64,000 nucleotides of DNA from Rhizobium sp. L51/94. Its GTDB lineage: Bacteria; Pseudomonadota; Alphaproteobacteria; Rhizobiales; Rhizobiaceae. The position numbers and the translations under genes were made by a program. This document shows, in pieces, positions 28,091 to 36,747 of the stretch. Position 1 is the stretch's first letter. Every line of letters starts with the position of its first letter. The stretch covers positions 2,040,001-2,104,000 of the forward strand of contig NZ_CP072141.1 in assembly GCF_019355555.1 (NCBI RefSeq), given 5' to 3'. Below the pieces are notes generated by a model, which did not search any database, was not told the DNA's origin, and saw nothing but the letters and a program-made list of their open reading frames with translations.

Positions 28091-28315
28091 CTAACGTTTC
28101 GATTGAGCGTGGTTTTCGCCAAACGAGTTCCGCTCGCGAATTCGTCCGTCTTCGCCGTGAATGTAAAGTTCGGTTCCGTAGTTTCGAGCGATTGCGGTCG
28201 CGGCCTTGATAGCTTCATCTTGAGTGGCGTGGACACTTGTAGAACGCGCCGAGCCCGCCTTTCTGACGCTCCACTTTCCCGCTTGGGGCACAACATGCTG
28301 GGCTCTGCTTGTCAT
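28091..28315 (-). CDS. DUF2188 domain protein
   Basis: The 74-residue protein matches the DUF2188 pattern: HVVPQAGKWSVRKAGSARS, then a helix with THR/GLN-DEA-IKAA, then GTELYIHGEDGRIRERNSFG. Family members are small, beta-alpha-beta in outline, widespread and without known function; they often sit in accessory regions. The start at 28315 gives MTSRAQHVVPQ; the frame stays open to 28402 without homology. It immediately precedes the TIR-like gene (TAG, one base, ATG), so the two must be translated from one mRNA. Confidence 0.82.
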   Translation of the reverse strand: MTSRAQHVVPQAGKWSVRKAGSARSTSVHATQDEAIKAATAIARNYGTELYIHGEDGRIRERNSFGENHAQSKR

Positions 28316-28418
28316 CGCACGATCCTCAATTCCGTGGTCGACCACGTCGGGCCAGTGAAAGCGATGTCGCTTTATACCCGGCAATGCAATGTTAGCATGC
28401 AACCCCGCTCGCGGCCAC

Positions 28419-29159
28419 CTATTCCGGCAACCGGTAATCCACCAGCCTGTTCTCCCGCACCACGAACAGCTTGCCCGTCTCCGTTACATCGGGGCCGACC
28501 AGCCCCATGATGACCTCGGCTACATCGCGGGGATGCTGCACGGTCTCGGGGTCTTCTCCGGGCATCGCCAGTGCCCGCATGGCAGTGCGGGTGGCGCCCG
28601 GGTCGAGGCTGGTGATGCGCAGCGGTGTGCCTTGTGTTTCCCCGGCCCATGTGCGGGCCAGGGCTTCGACGGCCGCCTTGGAGGCGGAGTAGGGGCCCCA
28701 GAAGGGCCGGCATTTATGGGCTGCGGAAGACGACAGGATGACGGCGCGACCGGCGTCTGAGCGCACCAGCAGCGGTTCGACGGAGCGGATCAGCCGCCAC
28801 GTCGCGGTGACGTTGATCGTCATGACCTTCTCGAAGACCTTCGCCTCGACATGGCCGATCGGCGAAATTGTCCCGAGCACACCGGCATTGGCAACGAGGA
28901 TATCGAGCTTGCCCCAGCGCTCGAAGATCGAGCCGCCGAGCCGGTCGATGGCATCCATGTCGGCAAGGTCGAAGGGCACCAGCGTTGAACGTCCACCGAC
29001 AGCCTTGATCGCGTCGTCCAGTTCTTCCAGTCCGCCGACGGTGCGGGCGCAGGCGATCACATGCGCGCCGGCCTTTGCCAGCTCCAGAGCGGTGAAATAT
29101 CCGATGCCGCGCGAGGCGCCGGTGACCAGGGCAATCTTGTCCTGCAGGTTGACGCTCAT
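28419..29159 (-). CDS. Short-chain dehydrogenase/reductase
   Basis: The 246-residue SDR protein has the cofactor motif TGASRGIG, the NAG motif in ILVANAGVLG, the active-site Ser in VILSSSAAH and YxxxK in YSASKAAVEAL. The Arg after the first cofactor strand (ACARTVGG) suggests NADP(H). It resembles SDRs often found beside purF in rhizobia. The substrate is unknown. The start at 29159 (MSVNLQDKIALVTG) is preferred to 29180. It lies 87 bases downstream of purF and may be co-transcribed with it. Confidence 0.9.
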   Translation of the reverse strand: MSVNLQDKIALVTGASRGIGYFTALELAKAGAHVIACARTVGGLEELDDAIKAVGGRSTLVPFDLADMDAIDRLGGSIFERWGKLDILVANAGVLGTISPIGHVEAKVFEKVMTINVTATWRLIRSVEPLLVRSDAGRAVILSSSAAHKCRPFWGPYSASKAAVEALARTWAGETQGTPLRITSLDPGATRTAMRALAMPGEDPETVQHPRDVAEVIMGLVGPDVTETGKLFVVRENRLVDYRLPE

Positions 29160-29246
29160 GATACCGAGTTCCGTTCGCAATTTTATGGGGCGATAATATG
29201 CCCCATAACAGACTATCGGTCAGTCCATCAAGCGCGGCTCTCGGCC

Positions 29247-30743
29247 TCAGCCGTTGCCGGCAAGCACCGATAGCTTGCGGACATTGTTGATGCTTTCCCG
29301 ATCGAGCAACCGGGTCGGATAGTCGCCGGTGAAATAGTGGTCGGTGAACTGGGGTGCAACGGGATCGCGCGGCTCACCGCCGACAGCCCGGTAGAGGCCA
29401 TCGATGGACAGGAAGGCGAGGCTGTCGGCGCCAATGAAGGCACACATGGCTTCGAGGTTCTCATACTGGTTGGCCAGCAGCTTGTCGGCGTCAGGCGTAT
29501 CGATGCCATAGAAATCCGGGAAATAGATCATTGGGCTGGCAACGCGAATGTGCACCTCGCTGGCGCCGGCCTCGCGGATCATCTGGACGATCTTCACAGA
29601 TGTCGTGCCACGGACGATGGAATCGTCGACGAGCACGACGCGCTTGCCTTCGAGGATGGCACGGTTGGCGGAGTGCTTCAGCTTGACGCCGAAGGCGCGG
29701 ATCGACTGGGTCGGCTCGATAAAGGTCCGGCCGACATAGTGGTTGCGGATGATCCCGAGCTCGAACGGTATGCCGCTCGCCTGCGCGTAGCCGATTGCCG
29801 CCGGCGTGCCGCCATCCGGCACGGGAACGACGAGGTCGGCCTCGACCGGCGCTTCGTTGGCCAGATTGATACCCATGTTGCGACGGGCGACGTAGACGTT
29901 GCGGCCGCCGACGACAGAGTCCGGGCGCGCGAAGTAGACATATTCGAACAGGCACAGCCGCTCGGGCTCGGGCTCGGGCTGATCGGCCTTGCGCGAATCG
30001 ATGGTGATAGAGCCGTCGCTCTGGATCTCGCAGATGATGACTTCGCCGTTCTCGACGTCGCGGATATATTTCGCGCCGATGATGTCGAGCGCGCAGGTCT
30101 CCGAACAGAAGATCGGCTTGCCATCGAGTTCGCCCATCACCAGCGGCCGGATGCCGATCGGATCGCGGGCGGCAATGAGTTTGGTACGGGTCATCGCCAG
30201 CATCGAGTAGCCGCCTTCCATCTGGCGGATAGCATCGATGAAGCGGTCGGAAGAGGAAGCATGCTTGGAACGAGCGATCAAGTGCAGCACGACTTCGGTG
30301 TCGGACGTCGACTGGCAGATGGCGCCGTCGGCAATCAGCATGCGGCGCATTGTCAGACCGTTGGTGAAGTTGCCGTTATGGGCAATAGCGATGCCGCCGA
30401 CTTCCAGTTCGGCAAACAGCGGCTGGACGTTGCGAAGGATCGTCTCACCCGTGGTCGAGTAGCGGACATGGCCGATGGCGCGGTCGCCGGGCAGGCGGGC
30501 TAGGGTTGCCGGATCCGTATAGTGGTCCCCGACCAGACCCATGCGGCGCTCCGAATGAAAGCGCTGACCATCGAAGACGACCATGCCGGCTGCTTCCTGG
30601 CCGCGGTGCTGCAGGGCGTGCAGGCCGAGCGCCGTCAGGGTCGCAGCGTCCGAGTGTCCGAGGATGCCGAACACGCCGCACTCTTCGTGCAGTGTGTCGC
30701 CGTCGATGTCGTTATCGATTTCAGGGGATGGTGACAGGGTCAT
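29247..30743 (-). CDS. purF: Amidophosphoribosyltransferase
   Basis: PurF performs the first committed step of purine synthesis, making phosphoribosylamine from PRPP and glutamine. The N-terminal nucleophile is Cys22 in HEECGVFGI, which implies removal of a 21-residue propeptide. The Ntn glutaminase domain (LHALQHRGQEAAGM) is followed by the phosphoribosyltransferase domain with the PRPP loop VVLVDDSIVRGTTS. The full 498 residues are normal. cvpA lies just upstream on the same strand, the classic cvpA-purF order. Confidence 0.97.
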   Translation of the reverse strand: MTLSPSPEIDNDIDGDTLHEECGVFGILGHSDAATLTALGLHALQHRGQEAAGMVVFDGQRFHSERRMGLVGDHYTDPATLARLPGDRAIGHVRYSTTGETILRNVQPLFAELEVGGIAIAHNGNFTNGLTMRRMLIADGAICQSTSDTEVVLHLIARSKHASSSDRFIDAIRQMEGGYSMLAMTRTKLIAARDPIGIRPLVMGELDGKPIFCSETCALDIIGAKYIRDVENGEVIICEIQSDGSITIDSRKADQPEPEPERLCLFEYVYFARPDSVVGGRNVYVARRNMGINLANEAPVEADLVVPVPDGGTPAAIGYAQASGIPFELGIIRNHYVGRTFIEPTQSIRAFGVKLKHSANRAILEGKRVVLVDDSIVRGTTSVKIVQMIREAGASEVHIRVASPMIYFPDFYGIDTPDADKLLANQYENLEAMCAFIGADSLAFLSIDGLYRAVGGEPRDPVAPQFTDHYFTGDYPTRLLDRESINNVRKLSVLAGNG

Positions 30744-30900
30744 GGCTGAAGGCCTTTGCTCTCACGGGGTTCGGGCAGCGCTGGGGCTGGGATCCAAAAT
30801 AACTGAAAATCCGGCCGGGCGATATGCCTGGCCGGATAGGGTCGTCGGTGCCGATCAGATGGCGATGCCAGCCAAACGGGTCAAGCCTGGTGACGCAGCG

Positions 30901-31542
30901 TCAATTGTTCGTCGCCGGAGCGGCAGGTGTCGTCGTCGGTGCCGCTGGCGAAGCCGGTGCGTCGTCCGATGGGGCTGCATCGCTCGGTGCGGCCGCGTCA
31001 TCGTTCAACTGCTGCTTTTCCGGCTGGATCTTGTCGATAACGTTGGTCCGGATCATCTGCGCGAATTTCTCCGGCAATGCAGCCTCCAGCTTGACCACCA
31101 TCGAATCGAGGAAAGGCTTGGACTTGGCATTGTTGACCCAATCGGGGCGGTGCGGCTCGTCGACGAGCCAGTTCCAGAAGGCAACGGCGACGACCAGCAG
31201 CAGCACGCCACGGGCGGCGCCGAAAAGGAAACCGAGCGTGCGGTCGAGCGCGCCAATGCGGCTGTCGATGATGAAATCGGCGATCTTCATAGTGATGAAC
31301 GAGATGATGATCAGCGCGATGAGGAAGACGACTGCGGCCGAGCCAACGATGGCGATACGATCGTCATCTGTGTAGTGCTTGGCGTATGGCACCAGCTTCG
31401 GGTAAAGATAGTAGGCCGCAACGGCCGAGCCGCCCCAGCTGACGATCGACAGAATTTCGCGGGAGAAGCCGCGTACCATGGCGAGAACGGCGGAAAACAG
31501 CACGACGCCGATAACAATACCGTCGAAAATCGTAATGGGCAT
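30901..31542 (-). CDS. cvpA: CvpA family inner-membrane protein
   Basis: The 213-residue protein has four N-terminal membrane helices, beginning ITIFDGIVIGVVLFSAVLAM with the family's conserved RGFSREILSIVSW. It ends in an Ala/Pro/Asp-rich tail (PSDAAPSDDAPASPAAPTT) that is probably disordered. CvpA was named for colicin V production; in several species it affects envelope stress tolerance. It is 157 bases upstream of purF on the same strand and 85 bases downstream of radA. Confidence 0.93.
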   Translation of the reverse strand: MPITIFDGIVIGVVLFSAVLAMVRGFSREILSIVSWGGSAVAAYYLYPKLVPYAKHYTDDDRIAIVGSAAVVFLIALIIISFITMKIADFIIDSRIGALDRTLGFLFGAARGVLLLVVAVAFWNWLVDEPHRPDWVNNAKSKPFLDSMVVKLEAALPEKFAQMIRTNVIDKIQPEKQQLNDDAAAPSDAAPSDDAPASPAAPTTTPAAPATNN

Positions 31543-31627
31543 CTATACTTTACTCCAAGACTTGCCATGGGCGCCATGGCTATCGTCTGCCTGAATGCGT
31601 CTTGCCTCGTCGCCAGAGCGAAAAGGT

Positions 31628-33031
31628 TCAGTCCTCGTCTTCCGTCGGCCGCAGTGCGCCCTTCGATCCGGCGACCCTGACCACCATGTCGGTCAGGCTG
31701 TCGATCTCGTTCCAGCGGCCGCCGCTGCCTTTCGGCAGTTCAGCCGAGCCGGATGGTAGGAGCGCTTGCGCAAAGCCCAGCTTCTCGGCTTCCTTCAGGC
31801 GTTGTGCCGTATGGCCCACGGGCCGCACGGCGCCAGAAAGACTGACTTCGCCGAAATAGACGCAATCGGCGGGAAGGGCAATACCGGCAAGGGATGAAAC
31901 CAGTGCAGAGGCCACCGCAAGGTCGGCCGCCGGCTCCGAAATCCGGTAGCCGCCGGCGATGTTCAGGTAGACATCGTGGCTGCCAAGCCGCACGCCGCAG
32001 TGGGCCTCGAGCACCGCAAGGATCATCGATAGCCGCGACGAATCCCAGCCGACGACCGCGCGCCGTGCTGTTCCGAGCGACGTCGGCGCCACCAGCGCCT
32101 GTACCTCGACGAGGATCGGCCGCGTTCCCTCCATGCCGGCAAAGACGGCAGCACCTGGCGATTTGGAGTTGCGCTCACCCAGAAAAAGCTCTGACGGATT
32201 GGCGACTTCACGAAGCCCGATATCCGACATCTCGAAAACGCCGATCTCGTCCGTCGGGCCGAAGCGGTTCTTGACGGTGCGCAGGATACGGTAGTGATGG
32301 CCACGGTCGCCCTCGAAGTAGAGCACCGCATCGACCATGTGCTCGACGACCCGCGGCCCGGCGATCTGGCCATCCTTGGTGACATGGCCGACCAGCACCA
32401 TGGCGGAACCTGTCTGCTTGGCAAAGCGGATCATCGCCTGCACGCCGGTGCGCACTTGGGTGACGGTGCCGGGCGCCGATTCGGCAAGCTCGCTCCACAG
32501 GGTCTGGATGGAATCGATGATGACCAGATCCGGTCGCTTGCCATCGGCGAGCGTCGCCAGGATATCCTCGACATTCGTCTCGGCCGCCAGCATCACGTCT
32601 GTATCGGCTGCCTTCAGCCGCTGTGCCCGCAGCCGGATCTGGGCAACCGCCTCTTCGCCCGAGACGTAGACGATCTTGTGGCCTCGTCTGGCAAGCGCGG
32701 CTGCCGCCTGCATCAGCAGCGTCGACTTGCCGATGCCCGGATCTCCGCCGACCAGCACTGCCGAGCCACGCACAAAGCCGCCGCCCGTCGCCCGGTCGAG
32801 TTCGGAAATGCCGGTATAAATCCGCGGTGCTTCCTCGATTTCGCCGGACAGTGCCACCAGCGTCACCGCTCTGCCCTTCTTCGGCACGCGGCCCGGACCC
32901 GAACCGATGCCGCCCATCGGGTCTTCCTCGACGATGGTGTTCCACGCACCACAGGATTCGCATTTTCCGGCCCAGCGATTGTGGATGGTGCCGCAGTTCT
33001 GGCAGATGAATTGAGTTCTGGCCTTGGCCAT
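31628..33031 (-). CDS. radA: DNA repair protein RadA
   Basis: RadA is a RecA-like, hexameric DnaB-type motor that drives branch migration during recombination. The 467-residue protein has a C4 zinc finger (CQNCG...CESCG, residues 10-29), Walker A GGDPGIGKSTLL, Walker B LVIIDSIQT, the RadA-specific motif VKNRFGPTDEIGVFEM, and a C-terminal Lon-protease-like domain (GVRLGSHDVYLNIAGGYRI). Its start overlaps the stop of the toxin gene as TGATG. In related genomes alr lies directly upstream; here a toxin-antitoxin pair intervenes. Confidence 0.97.
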   Translation of the reverse strand: MAKARTQFICQNCGTIHNRWAGKCESCGAWNTIVEEDPMGGIGSGPGRVPKKGRAVTLVALSGEIEEAPRIYTGISELDRATGGGFVRGSAVLVGGDPGIGKSTLLMQAAAALARRGHKIVYVSGEEAVAQIRLRAQRLKAADTDVMLAAETNVEDILATLADGKRPDLVIIDSIQTLWSELAESAPGTVTQVRTGVQAMIRFAKQTGSAMVLVGHVTKDGQIAGPRVVEHMVDAVLYFEGDRGHHYRILRTVKNRFGPTDEIGVFEMSDIGLREVANPSELFLGERNSKSPGAAVFAGMEGTRPILVEVQALVAPTSLGTARRAVVGWDSSRLSMILAVLEAHCGVRLGSHDVYLNIAGGYRISEPAADLAVASALVSSLAGIALPADCVYFGEVSLSGAVRPVGHTAQRLKEAEKLGFAQALLPSGSAELPKGSGGRWNEIDSLTDMVVRVAGSKGALRPTEDED

Positions 33032-33294
33032 CAGGGAATGCTTTCGGTAAAATCTTCTGGTGCGGTGTCCTCGTGTGCATGGATCACGCGCACCACCCGG
33101 AGCGCAATATCACTGACAACGAAGTAAAACACTCTCTGTCGATAGGAAAAGCTGCGGAGGCCGGGTCTGAGATGGTCGCGGCCAACACCGGTCAGGCCAA
33201 GCCTCGCAAATGACTGCGCCTTCCGCTCAATGTCGAGAATGAATTTGTTTGCTGCGGGAGAGTTGCTCTCCGCGATATAGAGATACTGGCCCAT
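33031..33294 (-). CDS. RelE/ParE-type toxin
   Basis: The product is 87 residues from ATG 33294, with the ParE/RelE-family core LYIAESNSPAANKFILDIE, GLTGVGRDHLRPGLRSFSYR and the last strand ALRVVRVIHAHED. In such families the toxin blocks gyrase or cuts mRNA. The coding signal extends upstream: the frame back to about 33348 reads TIKRRRLIWSGTARADL, the normal first strand and helix of this family. The real protein is therefore probably about 105 residues and starts at a non-standard codon (CTG 33348) overlapping the antitoxin 3' end. The ATG form would lack the first strand. Confidence 0.82.
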   Translation of the reverse strand: MGQYLYIAESNSPAANKFILDIERKAQSFARLGLTGVGRDHLRPGLRSFSYRQRVFYFVVSDIALRVVRVIHAHEDTAPEDFTESIP

Positions 33295-33337
33295 GAGATC
33301 GGCCCGGGCGGTTCCGGACCAGATAAGCCGGCGTCGC

Positions 33338-33613
33338 TTAATGGTCAGTCTCCGGCTTGGACTGCTGGGACGCGGCCATTTGCTGGATATCTTTCAGAAG
33401 TTCTTCAGCCGTGTCGTACTCGTAAACGCGGCCATTTTCGATGTCATCGATGCCCTCCTGGATCAGTCCCCGCAATCTCGCAACTTTCTCGTCACGTTTG
33501 CGCAGGAGCGCGAGCGCTTCGCGCAATACAGCGTCTGCATCCTGATAGGCGCCCGTCTCTACCTGCTCGTCAACGAAGGCCTGCTCTCTCGAGCCCAGTC
33601 GAATGGTCGCCAT
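33338..33613 (-). CDS. ParD-like antitoxin
   Basis: The 91-residue protein starts MATIRLGSREQAFVDEQVE, a ribbon-helix-helix DNA-binding strand and helix as in ParD/CopG antitoxins, then YQDADAVLREALALLRKRDE. It ends in an acidic C-terminal tail that would wrap the toxin. ATG 33613 has GGGAG six bases away; ATG 33619 directly abuts it. The gene precedes the toxin on the same strand, and the toxin frame begins within its last codons, so tight coupling and autoregulation by the pair are expected. Confidence 0.85.
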   Translation of the reverse strand: MATIRLGSREQAFVDEQVETGAYQDADAVLREALALLRKRDEKVARLRGLIQEGIDDIENGRVYEYDTAEELLKDIQQMAASQQSKPETDH

Positions 33614-33661
33614 AGCCATCTCCCAATGTTCTGCTTTTATACCGCAGCCTCCCTTGGAATG

Positions 33662-34828
33662 CTACTCCTCGACCAGGTACCGCCGCTTGTGGCGGAGGCC
33701 CATGCTGGTGAGCATTTCGTAGCCGATCGTGCCGGCGGCACGGGCGGCATCGTCGACAAGGATATTGCTGCCGAACAGTTCCACATAGTCGCCGGCCCGA
33801 ACGAGACCGTCCGGCAGGTCGGTGATGTCGAAGATCGTCAGGTCCATGGTGATGCGGCCGGCGACGGGCACGCGATAGCCGGCGATGAAGCCGTGGCCGG
33901 CGGCGATCCCTGTCTGGCGCAACGGCACGCCGCCGCTCGACTGGCTGCGCATGTACCCGTCCGCATAGCCGGCGCATACCACCACCAATGTGCTGTCGCG
34001 GGTCAGTTGCATGGCGCGGCCATAGCTGACGGCTTCGCCGGCCTTCACTTGACGCACCTGCAGGACCCGGGCTTCTGCAGTGGCGACCGGGCGCATGGGG
34101 TTGGCCACACCCGGCACAGCCTCGCCGCCATAGAGCGCGATACCGGGGCGGGTCAGGTCGAAATGATATTCCGGGCCGAGAAAAATGCCGGCCGAGGCGG
34201 ACAGGCTCGATTCGATGCCTTCGAAGGCGCGGCTGACTTGCCGGAATGAATCGAGCTGCTGCCGGTTCATCGGCGAGGCCGGATCGTCGCCGCAGGCAAG
34301 GTGGCTGACCACCAGTACTGGCGAAAAGCTGGCGGGACGGGACACGTCGTCGGCGAGCGCCATTGCCTCCGGGACTGTAAGGCCCAGCCGGTTGAAGCCG
34401 GTATCGACCTGCAATGCGCAAGGATATTCGCCATAGTCGGCCACAACGGCCATCCAGAAAGCTAGTTGCTCCTCGGACGATATGATTGGAACCAGATCGT
34501 TTTCAAAAAACAGCCGCTGCATGCCCGGCCAGATACCCGCAAGCACGAAAATGCGGGCATCGGGCGCATAGAGCCGCAGCGTCACGCCTTCCTCGACGGT
34601 GGCGACGAAAAAGTCGCGGGCTCCGGCGATGTAAAGGGTTTCGCCGACCTCCTCGATACCGAGGCCATAGGCATCTGCCTTGACGACAGCGGCGGTACGG
34701 GCGCGGCCGGATCGCCGGGCCATGTCCTGCCAGTTGGTGACCAATGCCCCCAGATCGACCGTCAGCCGCAGGCCGGCGGCGTCAAAGGCATCGAGTTCGT
34801 CGTCGAAGTCTTCGGAAAGGTCGGTCAT
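33662..34828 (-). CDS. alr: Alanine racemase
   Basis: This PLP enzyme converts L- to D-alanine for peptidoglycan. In 388 residues the PLP lysine is K50 in AVVKADAYGLG, and the catalytic Tyr region is VVCAGYADGYMRS. The C-terminal domain has the substrate-entry motif MDLTIFDIT. An N-terminal acidic extension of about 20 residues (MTDLSEDFDDELDAFDAAG) precedes the usual start of the family; no nearer ATG fits better. It lies downstream of dnaB, separated by a 105-base gap with a strong hairpin. Confidence 0.96.
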   Translation of the reverse strand: MTDLSEDFDDELDAFDAAGLRLTVDLGALVTNWQDMARRSGRARTAAVVKADAYGLGIEEVGETLYIAGARDFFVATVEEGVTLRLYAPDARIFVLAGIWPGMQRLFFENDLVPIISSEEQLAFWMAVVADYGEYPCALQVDTGFNRLGLTVPEAMALADDVSRPASFSPVLVVSHLACGDDPASPMNRQQLDSFRQVSRAFEGIESSLSASAGIFLGPEYHFDLTRPGIALYGGEAVPGVANPMRPVATAEARVLQVRQVKAGEAVSYGRAMQLTRDSTLVVVCAGYADGYMRSQSSGGVPLRQTGIAAGHGFIAGYRVPVAGRITMDLTIFDITDLPDGLVRAGDYVELFGSNILVDDAARAAGTIGYEMLTSMGLRHKRRYLVEE

Positions 34829-34844
34829 GAAACCTCAATAGAAT

Positions 34845-34870
34845 TGGCCGGAGAGTGGTGTCTCCGGCCA
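34845..34870 (-). terminator. Hairpin between dnaB and alr
   Basis: A perfect 10-base stem (TGGCCGGAGA with TCTCCGGCCA) with a six-base loop lies between the dnaB stop and the alr start. On the minus strand it is followed by AATTCTATT, a weak T-rich stretch, so termination would be partial. It ends only about 16 bases before the alr ATG and could also affect alr mRNA folding. Confidence 0.45.
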
Positions 34871-34933
34871 TGATAGAGCCGATTCAGGTTGAAATGAAGA
34901 CAGCCCCGGCTGCCAATCCCTGATAGCCTGGGA

Positions 34934-36439
34934 TCAATGCTCTTCATACGGCGTGAACGACGAATCCGCGAGATCTGCGAAGCGCGTGAACTCGGCCTGG
35001 AAGGCGAGCTTTACGGTGCCGGTCGGTCCATGGCGCTGCTTCGAGATGATAACGTCGGCGGTACCCTTGACCTTCTCGAACAGCTGTTCCCATTCGTTGT
35101 ACTTGGGGTCGGCCGGATCGCGAGGCTCCTGGTTCTTGACGTAGTATTCCTCGCGGTAGACGAACAGCACGACGTCGGCGTCCTGCTCGATCGAGCCCGA
35201 TTCGCGCAAGTCCGAAAGCTGCGGCCGCTTGTCGTCGCGATTTTCCACCTGACGCGACAGCTGCGACAGGGCAATGATCGGCACATTCAGTTCCTTGCCC
35301 AGCGCCTTCAGGCCGGTGGTGATCTGGGTGACTTCTTGCACACGGTTCTCACCCGATTTGCCCGAGCCGGTCATCAGCTGGATATAGTCGATGACGAGCA
35401 CGTCGAGGCCCCGCTGGCGCTTCAGGCGGCGGGCGCGGGCGGCGAGCTGGGCAATCGAGATACCACCGGTCTGGTCGATGAAAAGAGGCACCTTCTGCAT
35501 CATCATCGAGCAGGCGACGAGCTTTTCGAAATCGGCATCGTTGATATCGCCGCGTCGGATTTTTGACGAGGACACTTCCGTCTGCTCCGAGATGATGCGG
35601 GTCGCCAGCTGTTCGGACGACATTTCCAGCGAATAGAAGCCTACGACGCCGCCGTTCTTCGCCTTGGTCGAGCCGTCTGCCTGCACTTCGCCCTCGTAAG
35701 CGGCGGCGATGTTATAGGCGATGTTGGTGGCGAGCGACGTCTTGCCCATGCCGGGGCGTCCGGCCAGCACGATCAAGTCCGAGCGCTGCAGTCCGCCCAT
35801 CTTGCTGTCGAGCGAATGGATACCGGTAGAGATGCCCGAAAGCCCGCCATCGCGCTCCTTGGCGACGGCAGCCATGTCGATTGCCATGGCGACGGCATCG
35901 TTGAAGGCCTGGAAGCCGCCGTCGTAGCGACCGTTTTCAGCGAGTTCGAACAGCCGGCGCTCGGTGTCCTCGATCTGGCTTTGCGGCGGCATGTCCAGCG
36001 GTGCGTCATAGGCGATGTTGACCACGTCCTCGCCGATTGTGATCAGCGCCCGACGCAGGGCGAGGTCGTAGATGGCTCGACCGTAGTCTTCGGCATTGAT
36101 GATCGACACGGCCTCGGCAGCAAGGCGCGCCAGATACTGCGCCACCGTCATGTCGCCGACTTTCTCGTCGGCCTTCAGGAAGGTCTTGATGGTCACCGGG
36201 TTGGCGATCTTGCCCATGCGGATGATGTCGCCGGCAACCTCGAAAATCCTTCGATGAAGCGGCTCATAGAGATGCACGGGCTTCAGGAAGTCCGAAACGC
36301 GGTAATAGGCGTCGTTGTTGACGAGAATTGCGCCCAGCAGCGCCTGCTCCGCCTCGATGTTGTTCGGGGCTTCACGGTAATGCTGTTCGGCGGGAGCAAG
36401 TGCTGCGCTCTTGCGACCTGCGTCGTTCATCACATCCAT
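34934..36439 (-). CDS. dnaB: Replicative DNA helicase DnaB
   Basis: The hexameric helicase of the replication fork, 501 residues. The N-terminal helical domain (about 20-125, NNIEAEQALLGAILVNNDAY) is followed by a RecA-like motor with Walker A AGRPGMGKTSLA, Walker B LDVLVIDYIQLM and the DnaB H4 motif IIALSQLSRQVENRDDKRP. It has no intein. The 27 residues from about 252 (EGEVQADGSTKAKNGG) are an insertion common in rhizobial DnaB. It is transcribed away from marR across a 308-base spacer. Confidence 0.97.
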   Translation of the reverse strand: MDVMNDAGRKSAALAPAEQHYREAPNNIEAEQALLGAILVNNDAYYRVSDFLKPVHLYEPLHRRIFEVAGDIIRMGKIANPVTIKTFLKADEKVGDMTVAQYLARLAAEAVSIINAEDYGRAIYDLALRRALITIGEDVVNIAYDAPLDMPPQSQIEDTERRLFELAENGRYDGGFQAFNDAVAMAIDMAAVAKERDGGLSGISTGIHSLDSKMGGLQRSDLIVLAGRPGMGKTSLATNIAYNIAAAYEGEVQADGSTKAKNGGVVGFYSLEMSSEQLATRIISEQTEVSSSKIRRGDINDADFEKLVACSMMMQKVPLFIDQTGGISIAQLAARARRLKRQRGLDVLVIDYIQLMTGSGKSGENRVQEVTQITTGLKALGKELNVPIIALSQLSRQVENRDDKRPQLSDLRESGSIEQDADVVLFVYREEYYVKNQEPRDPADPKYNEWEQLFEKVKGTADVIISKQRHGPTGTVKLAFQAEFTRFADLADSSFTPYEEH

Positions 36440-36747
36440 CTCGATCTCCTACCTTCACTTCGCGGTGGTGTTCGACCCTGCGGCCCTGGGCGTCAAGGCC
36501 GTTCGGCCGATAATGCACCCGGCATGGGTGATTCGTCCGCCCTATGCCCGTTGTCCACAGGGCCACAAAAAAGCGTGCAATCTTTGCATTTGCCGCTTGC
36601 TCCGCATGGAGGGCCCGACTCACCCGTGCCGGAAGGCAAATTAGACTGTTTGAGTGTTGCCTGTCTCTGAACGCGAGACAGCCGTCGCTTGAAAAGATGA
36701 TAGAAGCCGGTAATCTGACAGCCTTCAGAGCAAGAAAAGCGTGAAAC
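36440..36747. promoter_or_regulatory. Divergent promoter region between dnaB and marR
   Basis: This 308-base spacer must carry the promoters of dnaB (minus) and of the marR operon (plus), and a MarR autoregulatory site is expected near 36640-36740. The bases just before marR contain TGAGTGTTGCC and other short repeats, but no clear palindrome stands out. A 66-codon frame at 36544-36744 has no ribosome binding site or recognisable product. I see no RNA gene. Confidence 0.4.

Noticed and set aside
28419-29159. The SDR gene as part of the DUF2188/TIR-like cassette
   Set aside because: It is about 100 bases away, has the base composition of the housekeeping genes, and fits with purF as its upstream neighbour.
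36544-36744. A 66-codon frame in the dnaB-marR spacer
   Set aside because: No ribosome binding site, no recognisable product, and the region is needed for two divergent promoters.
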